Below are positions 52,653 to 61,199 of a stretch of 64,000 bases of DNA, piece after piece; within the stretch, counting starts at the first letter, position 1; every line of letters begins with the position of its first letter. Location of the stretch: contig NZ_SELQ01000004.1 of assembly GCF_004145405.1 (NCBI RefSeq), forward strand, positions 298,833-362,832. Direction: 5' to 3'. Made by a program: the position numbers and the translations under genes. Source of the stretch: Salipiger sp. IMCC34102. Its GTDB lineage: Bacteria > Pseudomonadota > Alphaproteobacteria > Rhodobacterales > Rhodobacteraceae. The notes beneath the pieces were generated by a model. It saw nothing but the letters and a program-made list of their open reading frames with translations. It had not been told where the DNA came from and did not search any database.

Positions 52653-53768
52653 TCAGGGGGTGGCGGTGGTCTGGGCCACCCGCTCGATCTGGAAGATCAT
52701 ATCGAGGACCACGGCGGCGGGGTCAAGGTTGACCGCCCTGGCGTGGCGCGCACGGGCGCCCGCGTCCTGTGCGAGCTGCGCCCAGGCGCGGGCCGCGCGG
52801 TCGTTCGGGGACAGGCGCGTCAGAAGCAGGATCTCTCCCGGGGCGCCTTGCGAGCTTGGCGCACCGGTCAGGCCCGCGCGGGCGGCGCGCGCGAGGAAAA
52901 GGTCCAGAAGGTCCAGCACCAGCGCGTAGCGGTTGGCGTTGGCCTTGCCGGCGCAGCTGTCGGCAAGTTTCAGCGCGGCAGGACGGTCGATCCGGGGCAG
53001 CCCCTCCAGCAGCTTGACGAGCTGGGCGTAGGTCGCCAGCCCGTCCTGCGTCAAAAGCCGCACGGCGTCCCCGGCAGAGCCTTCGGAGAGCGCGCGCAAG
53101 GCCTCCGTCCGGTCGGTGGCGAGACCGGATTGATCGAGGATGCGCGCGAGATCCTCGGTGCCCAGGGGCGTGGTGCGCAGCACCCGGCAACGCGAGCGGA
53201 TCGTGGGCAACAGGCGCGAAGGCTGGTGGGCGATCAGCAGAAGGGTCGTGTCGGCGGGCGGTTCCTCGAGTTCCTTGAGGATGGCGTTGGCGGCGGCACG
53301 GTTCAATTCATCCGCCGCATCGACGATGACCACGCGCCGCCCGCCGTCGGTGGCGGACATCTGGAAGAAGCTTCGCATGCCCCGGACGGTGTCGACGGTG
53401 ATCTCGGCCCGCAGGACGCCGGTCTTGTCGTCCGTGGGGCGGCGCAGCACGTAAAGGCGCGGGTGGGAGCCGACCGCGATCAGGCGGGCGTCGGGATGAT
53501 CGGGGGGGACGGCGAGCGTGTCGGCGGGCGGCGGGTCGCCCAGAAGGCCCCCGCCGGCCGGTTGCGCCAGAAGGAAGGTCGCGATCTTCCAGGCGAGCGT
53601 GGCCTTGCCCGTGCCGCGCGGTCCCGCGATCAGCCAGCCCGAGTGCAAGCGGCCCGCGTTGTAGGCGTCGAGGAAATCCGCCGCTGCCGCGTCCTGCCCC
53701 ACCAGGGCCGGCGCGTCCCGCGGGTGCGGGGCACCCGCGATGCGGTCGGGCTCCGGTGCTTCGGTCAC
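52653..53768 (-). CDS. holB: DNA polymerase III delta' subunit
   Basis: The 371-residue clamp-loader subunit has a modified P-loop (GPRGTGKATLAWKIA), ITVDTVRGMRSFF, VVIVDAADELNRAAANAILKELEEPP and the SRC motif (TIRSRCRVL). In the family delta' opens and closes the clamp loader ring. The zinc cysteines between P-loop and sensor are missing, as in other members of this group. GTG at 53768 overlaps the tmk stop (GTGA), giving coupled translation with thymidylate kinase. Confidence 0.92.
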   Translation of the reverse strand: MTEAPEPDRIAGAPHPRDAPALVGQDAAAADFLDAYNAGRLHSGWLIAGPRGTGKATLAWKIATFLLAQPAGGGLLGDPPPADTLAVPPDHPDARLIAVGSHPRLYVLRRPTDDKTGVLRAEITVDTVRGMRSFFQMSATDGGRRVVIVDAADELNRAAANAILKELEEPPADTTLLLIAHQPSRLLPTIRSRCRVLRTTPLGTEDLARILDQSGLATDRTEALRALSEGSAGDAVRLLTQDGLATYAQLVKLLEGLPRIDRPAALKLADSCAGKANANRYALVLDLLDLFLARAARAGLTGAPSSQGAPGEILLLTRLSPNDRAARAWAQLAQDAGARARHARAVNLDPAAVVLDMIFQIERVAQTTATP

Positions 53769-54382
53769 AGGTGAGAGGCCACGTCGGCGGCCACGGTCGC
53801 GGCGGGCCGGTCGCCGTCGATCAACCGGCAGCGGTCAGGGTGGGCGGCGGCGAGCGCCCGGAACCCGTCGCGCAGCGTGGCTTGGAAGGCGAGGCCCATG
53901 TCCTCGAACCGGTCCTCGCCGGATTTCCGCGCGAGGCCGCGATCCAGCGCCGTGGCGGGGTCCATGTCGATGACGAAGGTCAGATCCGGCTCCAACCCGA
54001 TCATGAGGTCGTGCAGGCGGTCGACGGTTTCCGCCAGATCACCGCGCGTCGCCCCCTGGTAGAGCCGGGTGCTGTCCGCGAAACGGTCGCAGATCACGCA
54101 GCGTCCTTCGTCGAGAGCGGGGCGGATGGTCTTCTCTACGTGGTCGCGGCGGGCGGCGGTGAACAGGAGCAGTTCGGTCTCAGCCGACCAGCGGTCGGGA
54201 TCGCCGGTCAGCACGAGGCTGCGGATCTCCTCCGCGCCGGGGCTGCCGCCGGGTTCGCGGGTCAGGATCACGTCCATGCCGCATCCCCGCAGATGGGCGG
54301 CCAGCAGGCGGGCCTGGGTCGATTTGCCGGATCCGTCGATGCCTTCGAAGGTGATGAAGCGCGGGGGCGGGCTGGCTGTCAT
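53765..54382 (-). CDS. tmk: Thymidylate kinase
   Basis: The 205-residue enzyme phosphorylates dTMP to dTDP. It shows the P-loop TFEGIDGSGKSTQARLLA, LTREPGGSPGAEEIRSLVL, the DRFADSTRLYQG dTMP-binding motif and a lid with RKSGEDRFEDMG. The ATG at 54382 overlaps the carboxypeptidase stop (ATGA), and its stop overlaps the holB start. Upstream in-frame sequence belongs to the carboxypeptidase frame overlap and was excluded. Confidence 0.95.
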   Translation of the reverse strand: MTASPPPRFITFEGIDGSGKSTQARLLAAHLRGCGMDVILTREPGGSPGAEEIRSLVLTGDPDRWSAETELLLFTAARRDHVEKTIRPALDEGRCVICDRFADSTRLYQGATRGDLAETVDRLHDLMIGLEPDLTFVIDMDPATALDRGLARKSGEDRFEDMGLAFQATLRDGFRALAAAHPDRCRLIDGDRPAATVAADVASHL

Positions 54383-55593
54383 GTGGCGTCGGCTGTGGCC
54401 GCATCCTCGGACGTTGCGGGATCGTCGGTGGTGGCCTCGTTCGCGGCATCCGTGATCCGCGACCACAGCACCAGGCCCGCGGTGCGCATGCGCGGCATGA
54501 AACCGCCTCGCGCAACCGAGCGGTCGGCCACGAGGGGCACCCGCGTCTGCGGCATGCCGTCGAGTTCGATCACCAGATCGCCCAGCGTCTGGCCTTCGGT
54601 GATCGGCGCCTCGATCGGGCCGGTGAAGCTGACGCGGGCGTCGAGCGCGCCGCGCTGGGTGATCGGCACCAGCAGCGAAAGATCCTCGGCCACGGTCAGG
54701 CCGACGGTCTCCTGCTCGCCCATCCAGACGTCGGCGCTGGCGATCCGGGTTCCGGCCTCCGCCAACTCGCGCTGCGCGAACTGGCGGAAGGCCCAGGTGG
54801 CGATCCGTTCCGATTCCTCGGCGCGCTGCGCGGTGGTGTCCATGCCCGACAGCACGAAGATCACCCGGCGCCCGTCCTGCTTGGCAGAGCCCACCAGGCC
54901 GTAGCCTGCCGCCTCGGTATGGCCGGTCTTGAGGCCGTCGGCCCCGATCCCGAGACCCAGGATCGGGTTGCGGTTGCGGCTGTTGGACGGCACCCGGTTG
55001 TCGAAGGCGAACTCCTGCTCGGCGAAGAGCGGGTAGAAGGTTGGATAATCCACGATCAGATGCTGGGCGAGGATGCCCAGATCGCGCATCGACATCAGGT
55101 GCCCCTCCGCCGGCCAGCCGTTGGAGTTGCGGAAGGTGGAATTGTTCATCCCCAGTTCCTGCGCCCGGGCCGTCATCAGCCGCGCGAAGCCCGCCTCGGT
55201 GCCGTCGGGCGACAGTGCCTCGGCCAGGACCGCGCTCGCGTCGTTGCCGGACAGCACGATGACGCCGCGCAGAAGATCCTCGACCGTGACGCGGTCGGTC
55301 GTGTCGAGGAACATCGACGATCCGCCGTAGGAGGCCGCATGTTCGGAAACGGGTAGTTCGTCGTCGATGGCCAGGCGACCGTCGGCGATCGCCTCGAAGG
55401 CCATGTAGATCGTCATGAGCTTGGACATCGACGCGGGCGGCAGCGGTTCGTCCGCGTTCTTCTCGAGCAGGACGGTCCCGGTGGAGACGTCGAGGACGTA
55501 GGCCGCCTCGGCTGCGGTGTCGAAGGTCTGTGCCTGGGCAAGACTTGTCCAGCCGAAGGTGATGACGGCAAGTAGGCGAAGCAGGGCGGTCAT
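54379..55593 (-). CDS. D-alanyl-D-alanine carboxypeptidase (PBP5/6 type)
   Basis: The 404-residue protein has a signal peptide (LLAVITFGWTSLAQA) and the serine-type penicillin-binding motifs SMSK (ASMSKLMTIY), SGN (VLSGNDASAVLAE) and KTG (DGLKTGHTEAAGYGLVG). The C-terminal beta-rich domain and tail fit DacC/DacA. It trims the terminal D-Ala of peptidoglycan stem peptides. The tail (residues 375-404) is an acidic, alanine- and threonine-rich end rather than the expected amphipathic anchor. It lies 16 bases after a SPOR lipoprotein gene and overlaps tmk. Confidence 0.93.
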   Translation of the reverse strand: MTALLRLLAVITFGWTSLAQAQTFDTAAEAAYVLDVSTGTVLLEKNADEPLPPASMSKLMTIYMAFEAIADGRLAIDDELPVSEHAASYGGSSMFLDTTDRVTVEDLLRGVIVLSGNDASAVLAEALSPDGTEAGFARLMTARAQELGMNNSTFRNSNGWPAEGHLMSMRDLGILAQHLIVDYPTFYPLFAEQEFAFDNRVPSNSRNRNPILGLGIGADGLKTGHTEAAGYGLVGSAKQDGRRVIFVLSGMDTTAQRAEESERIATWAFRQFAQRELAEAGTRIASADVWMGEQETVGLTVAEDLSLLVPITQRGALDARVSFTGPIEAPITEGQTLGDLVIELDGMPQTRVPLVADRSVARGGFMPRMRTAGLVLWSRITDAANEATTDDPATSEDAATADAT

Positions 55594-55609
55594 GGCAGGC
55601 TCCTGTCGG

Positions 55610-56413
55610 TCAGTTGGTGACGGGGTAGGCGTCGGTGAAGCCAAGGCCGCGAACCTGGTCCAGCACCGCCGCACGGTCGGCTTCGGTGGGGGCCGGACCC
55701 ACGATGACGCGATAGATCGTCCGGCCCTGGCTTTCCTGTTCCAGCATCCGGGCGGCCAGGCCTTCGGCGCGCAGCGCGGTGGCGGTGTTGTCGGCGTTCG
55801 ACTGCAGGCTGAAGATGCCGATCTGCACGAACGGTTTTTCGAGCGTCGATGCAACGGCGGGAGCGGGGGCCGGGGCCGGGGTCGGGACCGCGATCGGCGC
55901 GGGGCCGGCGGTGGCCGTATCGTCGATCGGCTCGGCGGTGATGACTTCAGGCGCGTCGAAATCGGCGATCGCCGTTTGCGCACCGGGATCCAGCGGTTCG
56001 CGGCGCAGGGCGACCACGCTGAGCGTGGCGGGATCGCCCGCCAGCATTCCAAGCTCTCCGGCGGCATCCGAGGAGACCTGCAGCGCGGGACCGGGCGTTT
56101 CGCGTTCGCGGCGGAACAGGGCGCCGATGACGGATTGACCGTTCTCGGTATTGCGGACGAGCACGCGCTCGGGATCGGTCACGGTGGGATGCGCCACCCA
56201 GACCCCGCCGAGGGATGGACGCCCGTCCCACAGGCCGGGGGTGGTCAGATCGAAGACCTGCGGCGCCTCGACGTCCTGCGAATTGGCGGGATCCCCGACC
56301 GGGGTCAGCGCGCCGCCCGCGGCGCTGGTCTCTTCCCCGAAGCGGGGGAACTGGTCGCAACCGGCCACCGTCAGTGCAAGGGAAAATGCCAGCAAGGTCT
56401 TGGTATGTCTCAT
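55610..56413 (-). CDS. SPOR-domain lipoprotein with degenerate RlpA-like domain
   Basis: The 267-residue protein has a lipobox (LALTVAGC), a middle region (VLVRNTENGQSVIGALF and SSDAAGELGML) that resembles the double-psi beta-barrel of RlpA but lacks the NDRGP catalytic aspartate, a Pro/Ala linker, and a C-terminal SPOR domain (FVQIGIFSLQSNADNTATALRAEG). SPOR domains bind denuded septal glycan. The barrel similarity is weak and read by eye. It precedes a D-Ala-D-Ala carboxypeptidase gene by 16 bases, so both likely act at division-site peptidoglycan. Confidence 0.82.
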   Translation of the reverse strand: MRHTKTLLAFSLALTVAGCDQFPRFGEETSAAGGALTPVGDPANSQDVEAPQVFDLTTPGLWDGRPSLGGVWVAHPTVTDPERVLVRNTENGQSVIGALFRRERETPGPALQVSSDAAGELGMLAGDPATLSVVALRREPLDPGAQTAIADFDAPEVITAEPIDDTATAGPAPIAVPTPAPAPAPAVASTLEKPFVQIGIFSLQSNADNTATALRAEGLAARMLEQESQGRTIYRVIVGPAPTEADRAAVLDQVRGLGFTDAYPVTN

Positions 56414-56651
56414 CGCTCGACCACGTGTCCTGTTCTTGGCGGAGCCGTTTTGCGCGGCCCTTCTTCGTCCGAAGGGGCGGGTCCGGATCGGCCGGCCCGC
56501 CCATGGAGCGCAGACTAGCGGGACGCGCCCGCCTTGGAAAGCCTGCGCCGCGCGGCCAAGCGGGGTTCCGGCACCGAACTGCCCGCCCCGCGATCAATCC
56601 GCGACGGGCCGGACTTGTCCGTTTCGCGCCCGCGCAGTATGGACCCCTGAC

Positions 56652-56741
56652 GGAGGCTTGGCAGAGTGGTCGATTGCACCGGTCTTGAAAACCGGCGGGC
56701 GTGAAAGCGTCCCCAGGGTTCGAATCCCTGAGCCTCCGCCA
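56652..56741 (+). tRNA. tRNA-Ser (anticodon TGA)
   Basis: GGAGGCT pairs with AGCCTCC, followed by G and an encoded CCA. The anticodon loop CTTGAAA between ACCGG and CCGGC-like arms gives anticodon TGA, and the long variable arm and GGTTCGAATCC T-loop fit class II serine tRNA. It stands at the left border of the accessory region. Confidence 0.95.
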
Positions 56742-56908
56742 TGCCAATGAGATTTTTGGAATTTCCCAGCATCCAAGCCGTTATCCCGCCACCTCTCCCG
56801 CCCACGATTTCACGATAGGTTTCTTTTCGAGAGCCTGCGCAACCCAACCGACCGATGGCCATGACGTGAGTGCCTCCTTACACCAGCCATCCAATAAGGG
56901 ATCTCATC

Positions 56909-57133
56909 GTGGCTCGGAGTTATCTTGCCGTCGTTCAGGTTGCCGACCGGTTGGGCGTGTCGGTTAACAGCATCTGTCGCTGGAAGCGTCGCGGCGGTTT
57001 CCCGGCCGCCGTCGAGCTCAGCGCAAATTCCACCCGGTGGCGCCTGGCCGACATCGAGGCGTGTGAAGCGTCGCGGACGACATGCTTCGCCCCAAGCTTC
57101 GGCAGCTTCTGGCCAGCCGGATTTGGTGCCTGA
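56909..57133 (+). CDS. AlpA-like small DNA-binding protein
   Basis: The 74-residue product has an AlpA/excisionase-type helix-turn-helix: VVQVADRLGVSVNSICRWKR, then GGFPAAVELSANSTRWRLADIEACEASR, matching the prophage regulator pattern in which a GRFP wing and WR(x)xDIE helix follow. Such proteins usually sit in integrative elements and control excision. The GTG at 56909 has AAGGG 8 bases upstream; an earlier GTG at 56870 is possible. It lies 168 bases after tRNA-Ser, a common integration target, but no integrase is present. Confidence 0.65.
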   Translation: MARSYLAVVQVADRLGVSVNSICRWKRRGGFPAAVELSANSTRWRLADIEACEASRTTCFAPSFGSFWPAGFGA

Positions 57134-57704
57134 TGAAGCGCGCATCGCGCCCCTATCCGCACGCCCGCTCCACTTAAAGTACCCCCTGCCATATCTGGCC
57201 GAATCCTCACTCACCCCCATACTGGAGCCAGAGATGGTTTGGGTGCGAGGAAAGGTCATCGCACAAAGACGGAATCGAGCAAGACGTCTTTGGCCCGCGT
57301 GTCGAGGGAGCGGCAAGCCGGCGACCAACAAAGCCTCACCGGTCAGTCGAGAGCCATGGACGAAGAGGCGAGAAGCTTCGGCGTGGTTCCGAGTGTCCAT
57401 CCGGAGGCGGCGAGCGGTGGGCGTCCTTGGCAAGAATGTGTGATCCAACGCGAGGTGATTTTCGAGACCGCGCGAGGGACCGCCATCAGCGATCTTGCCT
57501 CGAGGGCGAGACAAACGCCCTGGACGAACTTCGCAGCCGGAAGATGCTGACGTGCCAAGATGCAGCGCGCTTCCTCGTCGAGCGAAGGCACTGAGGGGGG
57601 TTTGCCCCTGCGACCTATTCAACCAACTGAATCTGCACTGTGAATCTTTCGCAGTCAGAGTTCTGTGACCAAGCCAATTCGTCCCAAGAAATGCAGAATC
57701 ATAT
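57134..57704. other. Gene-poor stretch of the accessory region
   Basis: No reading frame here has a family I recognise. Short frames such as 57239-57550 and the long antisense frame 56810-57622 lack a ribosome binding site and recognisable protein features. The last 100 bases are clearly richer in A/T than the window as a whole and probably carry the promoter of the gntR operon. I read the stretch as eroded mobile DNA. Confidence 0.5.
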
Positions 57705-57718
57705 TTTTGTATACAAAA
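57705..57718. promoter_or_regulatory. Perfect palindrome, likely GntR operator
   Basis: TTTTGTATACAAAA is a perfect 14-base palindrome containing TTGTATACAA, the type of site bound by FadR/FCD-class GntR regulators (TNGTNNNACNA). It lies 56 bases before the gntR start, in A/T-rich DNA. Autoregulation is inferred. Confidence 0.65.
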
Positions 57719-57774
57719 TGGATTTTCGGTGTTTCTAATGAGATTGCGATAAGAGGATGGGGAAGGCGGATCAA

Positions 57775-58446
57775 ATGTTGGCAGACAAGATCAAGGACAG
57801 CATTTCCGACCTCATCTTGTCGGGGGAGTTCACGCCGGGGATGCGGATGGATGAACAGGCCCTGGCCTCCCGGTTCGGAGTGTCCCGAACGCCGATCCGG
57901 GAGGCCATTCAGCATCTGGCCGCCGCCGGTCTCGTGGAGTGCCAACCGCGACGGTCCGCGGTAGTCCGGTCCTTGAGCGCGACCGAGATCGAGGACAGTT
58001 TCGAGGCTATCGCGGAAATCGAGGGGATCTGCGTCTTTCGCGCCGCCGAGCGCATGACGGAAGTCGAGCGCATGCGGCTGCGCAATCTCGTGGAACAGGC
58101 AGAGCCCGTCGCGAAGAACGGGGACGGCGCGGCCTACCGCGCGCTCGATGCGCAGTTTCACGAATTGCTTCATCAGGGCGCACACAATGCAACCATCGCC
58201 GGCGTTGCAGCCGACCTACGGCTGCGCACCGGACCCTACAGTGCGGCGCCATACACCTTGCCCGAAAGCAAGCCGGAGCTTCTGACGCCACACCGTCAAC
58301 ATGTCGAGATCGTCGACGCCATTCTCGACCGCGATCCCCATGCGGCACGGCAGGCCTGTATCGTGCACGTCAGCACCAGCGTCCTCACCATCCAGAGATA
58401 CCTGGCCGAAACGCAACGCGACGAGCCGGCGCGGAGGACTGCCTGA
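57775..58446 (+). CDS. GntR family regulator of the ABC-GGT operon
   Basis: The 223-residue protein has the GntR wing (DEQALASRFGVSRTPIREAI) and an FCD helical domain with the metal-binding pattern ALDAQFHELLHQGAHN and TPHRQHVEIVDAI. I prefer ATG 57775, with GGAAGGCGG six bases upstream; ATG 57757 in the same frame is crowded by its upstream AGAGG. Its TGA overlaps the ATG of the ABC ATPase gene, so regulator and transporter are one operon. The palindrome at 57705-57718 is its likely operator. Confidence 0.9.
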   Translation: MLADKIKDSISDLILSGEFTPGMRMDEQALASRFGVSRTPIREAIQHLAAAGLVECQPRRSAVVRSLSATEIEDSFEAIAEIEGICVFRAAERMTEVERMRLRNLVEQAEPVAKNGDGAAYRALDAQFHELLHQGAHNATIAGVAADLRLRTGPYSAAPYTLPESKPELLTPHRQHVEIVDAILDRDPHAARQACIVHVSTSVLTIQRYLAETQRDEPARRTA

Positions 58447-59249
58447 TGAACACGGCCCAAACGATCGACACCGCCGCCTCGCCTGCGCTCGAACTGCGCG
58501 GCGCGGCCAAAACCTACGGAACGCCCACGGGCGGCATCACCGCCTTTTCCGATTTCGATCTCAATGTCGGTGAAGGAGAGTTCGTGGCCCTTGTCGGTCC
58601 GTCGGGATGCGGCAAGTCGTCCTTGCTCAAGGTGATCGCGGGGCTGTCGAAGCTGACCGCCGGACAATGCTCCGTTGCGGGGGAGTCGCTGAAGGGGCCG
58701 AGGCGCGACATCGGGATCGTGTTCCAGTCCCCGCTCCTGTTTCCCTGGCGCACGGTCCTCGAGAACGTGTTGCTGCCCGTCGATGTCCAGCGTCTGGGGC
58801 GGAACAGCCAGATGAGCGTGGCGCGGGAGTTGCTCGACCTCGTCGACCTGACGGAATTCGCCGACCGCTACCCCAAGGAGTTGTCGGGCGGCATGCAGCA
58901 GCGCGTGGGTATTGCCCGCGCTTTGGTCAACACGCCCACGATCCTGCTGATGGACGAACCGTTCGGGGCGCTCGATGCTATGACGCGCGAACATCTGAAC
59001 CTGCAGCTTCAGCGGCTCTGGATGGAGCGCAAGAAGACGATCTTCTTCATCACCCATTCCATCGCCGAGGCAGTGTTCCTTGCGGACCGTGTGGTCGTGA
59101 TGACCTCCCGGCCCGGCAGGATCGCCGAGATCTGCCCGATCGACCTGCCGCGACCGCGCGACCTCGACACCATGGTCACGCCGGAGTTCGGCGAACACGT
59201 GCGCCACATCCGCCAGTATTTCGGCGGGGCCGAGGGAGGACTCGACTGA
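58446..59249 (+). CDS. ABC transporter ATP-binding protein, SsuB/TauB type
   Basis: The 267-residue ATPase shows GPSGCGKSSLLKVIAGL (Walker A), the Q-loop VFQSPLLFPWRTVLENV, LSGGMQQRVGIARAL, ILLMDEPFGALD and FFITHSIAEAVFLADRV. This is the nitrate/sulfonate/taurine-type group that pairs with NMT1/SsuA-like binding proteins, as here. Its start shares one base with the gntR stop and its stop shares one base with the permease start. Confidence 0.94.
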   Translation: MNTAQTIDTAASPALELRGAAKTYGTPTGGITAFSDFDLNVGEGEFVALVGPSGCGKSSLLKVIAGLSKLTAGQCSVAGESLKGPRRDIGIVFQSPLLFPWRTVLENVLLPVDVQRLGRNSQMSVARELLDLVDLTEFADRYPKELSGGMQQRVGIARALVNTPTILLMDEPFGALDAMTREHLNLQLQRLWMERKKTIFFITHSIAEAVFLADRVVVMTSRPGRIAEICPIDLPRPRDLDTMVTPEFGEHVRHIRQYFGGAEGGLD

Positions 59250-60031
59250 TGCGAAAAGATCCGACGCAAGGCGTGACTGGCTGGACCTTGACCCTCGTGC
59301 TCTTCGTCGCGGTGATCGGGGGGTGGGAATTGATCGTCCGGCTTCTCGATGTTCCGTCGTTCCTGTTTCCCACGCCAAGCGCCATCGCCGTCGGGCTATG
59401 GCGCGGGCTTGGTTCGGGCATCTACCTGCGCCACACATGGGTGACGCTGGTAGAGGTCATCGCAGGCTTCGCGCTGGGCTCCGCCATCGGCTTCGCGCTG
59501 GGCGTGCTCGTGGCGCTGAACAGGACAGTGGCCTATTTCCTGCGGCCCTACATCCTTGCATTCCAGACGATCCCCAAGGTCGCGCTCGTCCCGGTCATCG
59601 TCCTGTGGTTCGGATTGGGTCTGAATTCCAAGATCGTGGCCGCCGCGATCATCTGCTTCTTCCCGGTGATGATCAACACAATCGCGGGGCTCGCCGCCGC
59701 CGATCCCGACCGCATCGCGCTGCTGCGCGCGATGGGGGCAAGCAAGATGCAGGTATTCCGACTGTTGCGGCTGCCGACCGCCGGTCCCTACATCTTCGCC
59801 GGTCTCGAGATCGCGGTGACCTTCGCGTTGATCGGCGCCATCGTGGCCGAGTTCCTGGGCGCCGAAGCGGGGCTCGGAATGCTGATGCAGAGCATGAATT
59901 TCAACATGGACGTGGCGGGATCGTTCTCGATCCTCGTGCTGCTGTCCCTCATCGGGATGGGGCTCACCTGGGCGATCGTCCTGATCCGCCGCCGTGTCCT
60001 CTATTGGGAGGATCCAGCCGACCGGAACTGA
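59249..60031 (+). CDS. ABC transporter permease, SsuC/TauC type
   Basis: The 260-residue protein has six helices and the family motif ALLRAMGASKMQVFRLLRLP (EAA loop) with FQTIPKVALVPVIVLWFGLG. It forms the membrane channel, probably as homodimer. It overlaps the ATPase gene by one base and is followed after 54 bases by the binding-protein gene. The substrate is not shown by this subunit. Confidence 0.93.
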   Translation: MRKDPTQGVTGWTLTLVLFVAVIGGWELIVRLLDVPSFLFPTPSAIAVGLWRGLGSGIYLRHTWVTLVEVIAGFALGSAIGFALGVLVALNRTVAYFLRPYILAFQTIPKVALVPVIVLWFGLGLNSKIVAAAIICFFPVMINTIAGLAAADPDRIALLRAMGASKMQVFRLLRLPTAGPYIFAGLEIAVTFALIGAIVAEFLGAEAGLGMLMQSMNFNMDVAGSFSILVLLSLIGMGLTWAIVLIRRRVLYWEDPADRN

Positions 60032-60085
60032 ACCGCCCTTAAAGGCCGCGAAGGTCAGGGCATCCCAACAGGAAAGGACGCTACC

Positions 60086-61141
60086 ATGAACTGCAAGACG
60101 ACTTTCAAGACTGCCCTGGCACTGTCGACGTGTCTGGCCGGAAGCGCCTGGGCGCAAGAGGACCTGACGGAAGTGCGCCTTGGATGGTGCACCCCGGTGA
60201 TCGATGTGTCGGGCGGCGCCATCCTTGGAGCCGCGATGGAATTCGGCTGGTTCGAGGAAGGCGGAATTTCCGTCGACCTGATCCCGCTGGCCGGGTCGAC
60301 GGATTGCGTTCTCAACGTGGAGACCGGCCAGATCGACGCCGCGGTTGCCGCCCCCGAAGCTGTGGCCGTGCTCAATTCGCGCGACGGTGACGTCAAGATC
60401 TACTATACCGCGTTCAACCGGAACATGTTCGGCATCGCCGTGCCCGAGGAAAGCGAGATCCAGGATTACGCCGACCTCGAAGGCAAGAGTATCGGCGTGG
60501 CGTCAATGTCGTCGGTCGGGGTGGTCATCGCCCGCTCGATGGCCGAGGCGAACGGTATGAACCCCGACAGCGACATCCGCATCGTCGTCTCTGGTCCGCC
60601 GGCCCAGGCACGGACCCTGCTGAGCTCGGGTCAGGTCGACGCGCTGAGCTACTGGGACATGCTCTACGAGACGGTGACGGCGTCCGGCCTGCCGTTGCGA
60701 AAACTGTCGAGCGAGCTGATCGACGCCTTCCCCTCGAACGGCCTCGTGGCCAGTTCCGACGGAATTGCCGAGAACGGGGAGGCACTGGCAGCCCTGGCAC
60801 GCGGCTACGCCATGGGCACCATCTACATGACCGAGAACCCTGAGGCGGCGACCGAGCTGTTCTTCAAGCACTTCCCCGATCTTCGCAATACCAGCCTCTC
60901 GCTCGAAGAGGATGTCGCACAGGCCCTGCCGACCGCACGGGCGGCGATCGGTCTTCTGGCTCGTCCCGAAGGACAAGAGGATTGGGGCGCCAGCGATGCT
61001 TCCGCCTACCAGCCCTATGTCGACTGGCTCGTGTCGCGGGGTGTGCTGTCCGAAGGCGTCTTGGCCGATGACCTTGTCGACACCTCGCTGATCGAGCAGA
61101 TCAACGACTTCGACATGGCGCGGGCACGATCGCCAGAATAA
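60086..61141 (+). CDS. Periplasmic binding protein, NMT1/SsuA-like
   Basis: The 351-residue protein has a signal peptide (TALALSTCLAGSAWA) and an NMT1-type fold: VRLGWCTPVIDVSGGAILGA, GWFEEGGISVDLIPLAGSTD, GQIDAAVAAPEAVAVLNS and LEGKSIGVASMSSVGVVIARS. Members bind sulfonates, pyrimidine precursors, phthalates and other small organics. AGGAAAGGA precedes the ATG. A 10-bp hairpin and then the GGT-family gene follow, so the ligand is probably the enzyme's substrate or product. Confidence 0.9.
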   Translation: MNCKTTFKTALALSTCLAGSAWAQEDLTEVRLGWCTPVIDVSGGAILGAAMEFGWFEEGGISVDLIPLAGSTDCVLNVETGQIDAAVAAPEAVAVLNSRDGDVKIYYTAFNRNMFGIAVPEESEIQDYADLEGKSIGVASMSSVGVVIARSMAEANGMNPDSDIRIVVSGPPAQARTLLSSGQVDALSYWDMLYETVTASGLPLRKLSSELIDAFPSNGLVASSDGIAENGEALAALARGYAMGTIYMTENPEAATELFFKHFPDLRNTSLSLEEDVAQALPTARAAIGLLARPEGQEDWGASDASAYQPYVDWLVSRGVLSEGVLADDLVDTSLIEQINDFDMARARSPE

Positions 61142-61146
61142 GTCAC

Positions 61147-61175
61147 GCGCGGGCCGCCTGAAGGTCGGCCCGCGC
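61147..61175 (+). terminator. Strong intercistronic hairpin before the GGT gene
   Basis: GCGCGGGCCG (61147-61156) pairs perfectly with CGGCCCGCGC (61166-61175), loop of 9. No T run follows. As in the PotD-like operon it directly follows a binding-protein gene and may stabilise its mRNA. Confidence 0.7.
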
Positions 61176-61199
61176 CCCGTCCGAGATCTGGAGCTTCGA

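Noticed and set aside
56810..57622. A 270-codon minus-strand frame in the gene-poor stretch
   Set aside because: Composition is like random translation, no motif is visible and it overlaps the better supported AlpA-like gene.
57757..57774. ATG at 57757 as start of the gntR gene
   Set aside because: The only purine-rich sequence upstream is almost adjacent to the codon, whereas ATG 57775 has a well-spaced GGAAGGCGG.
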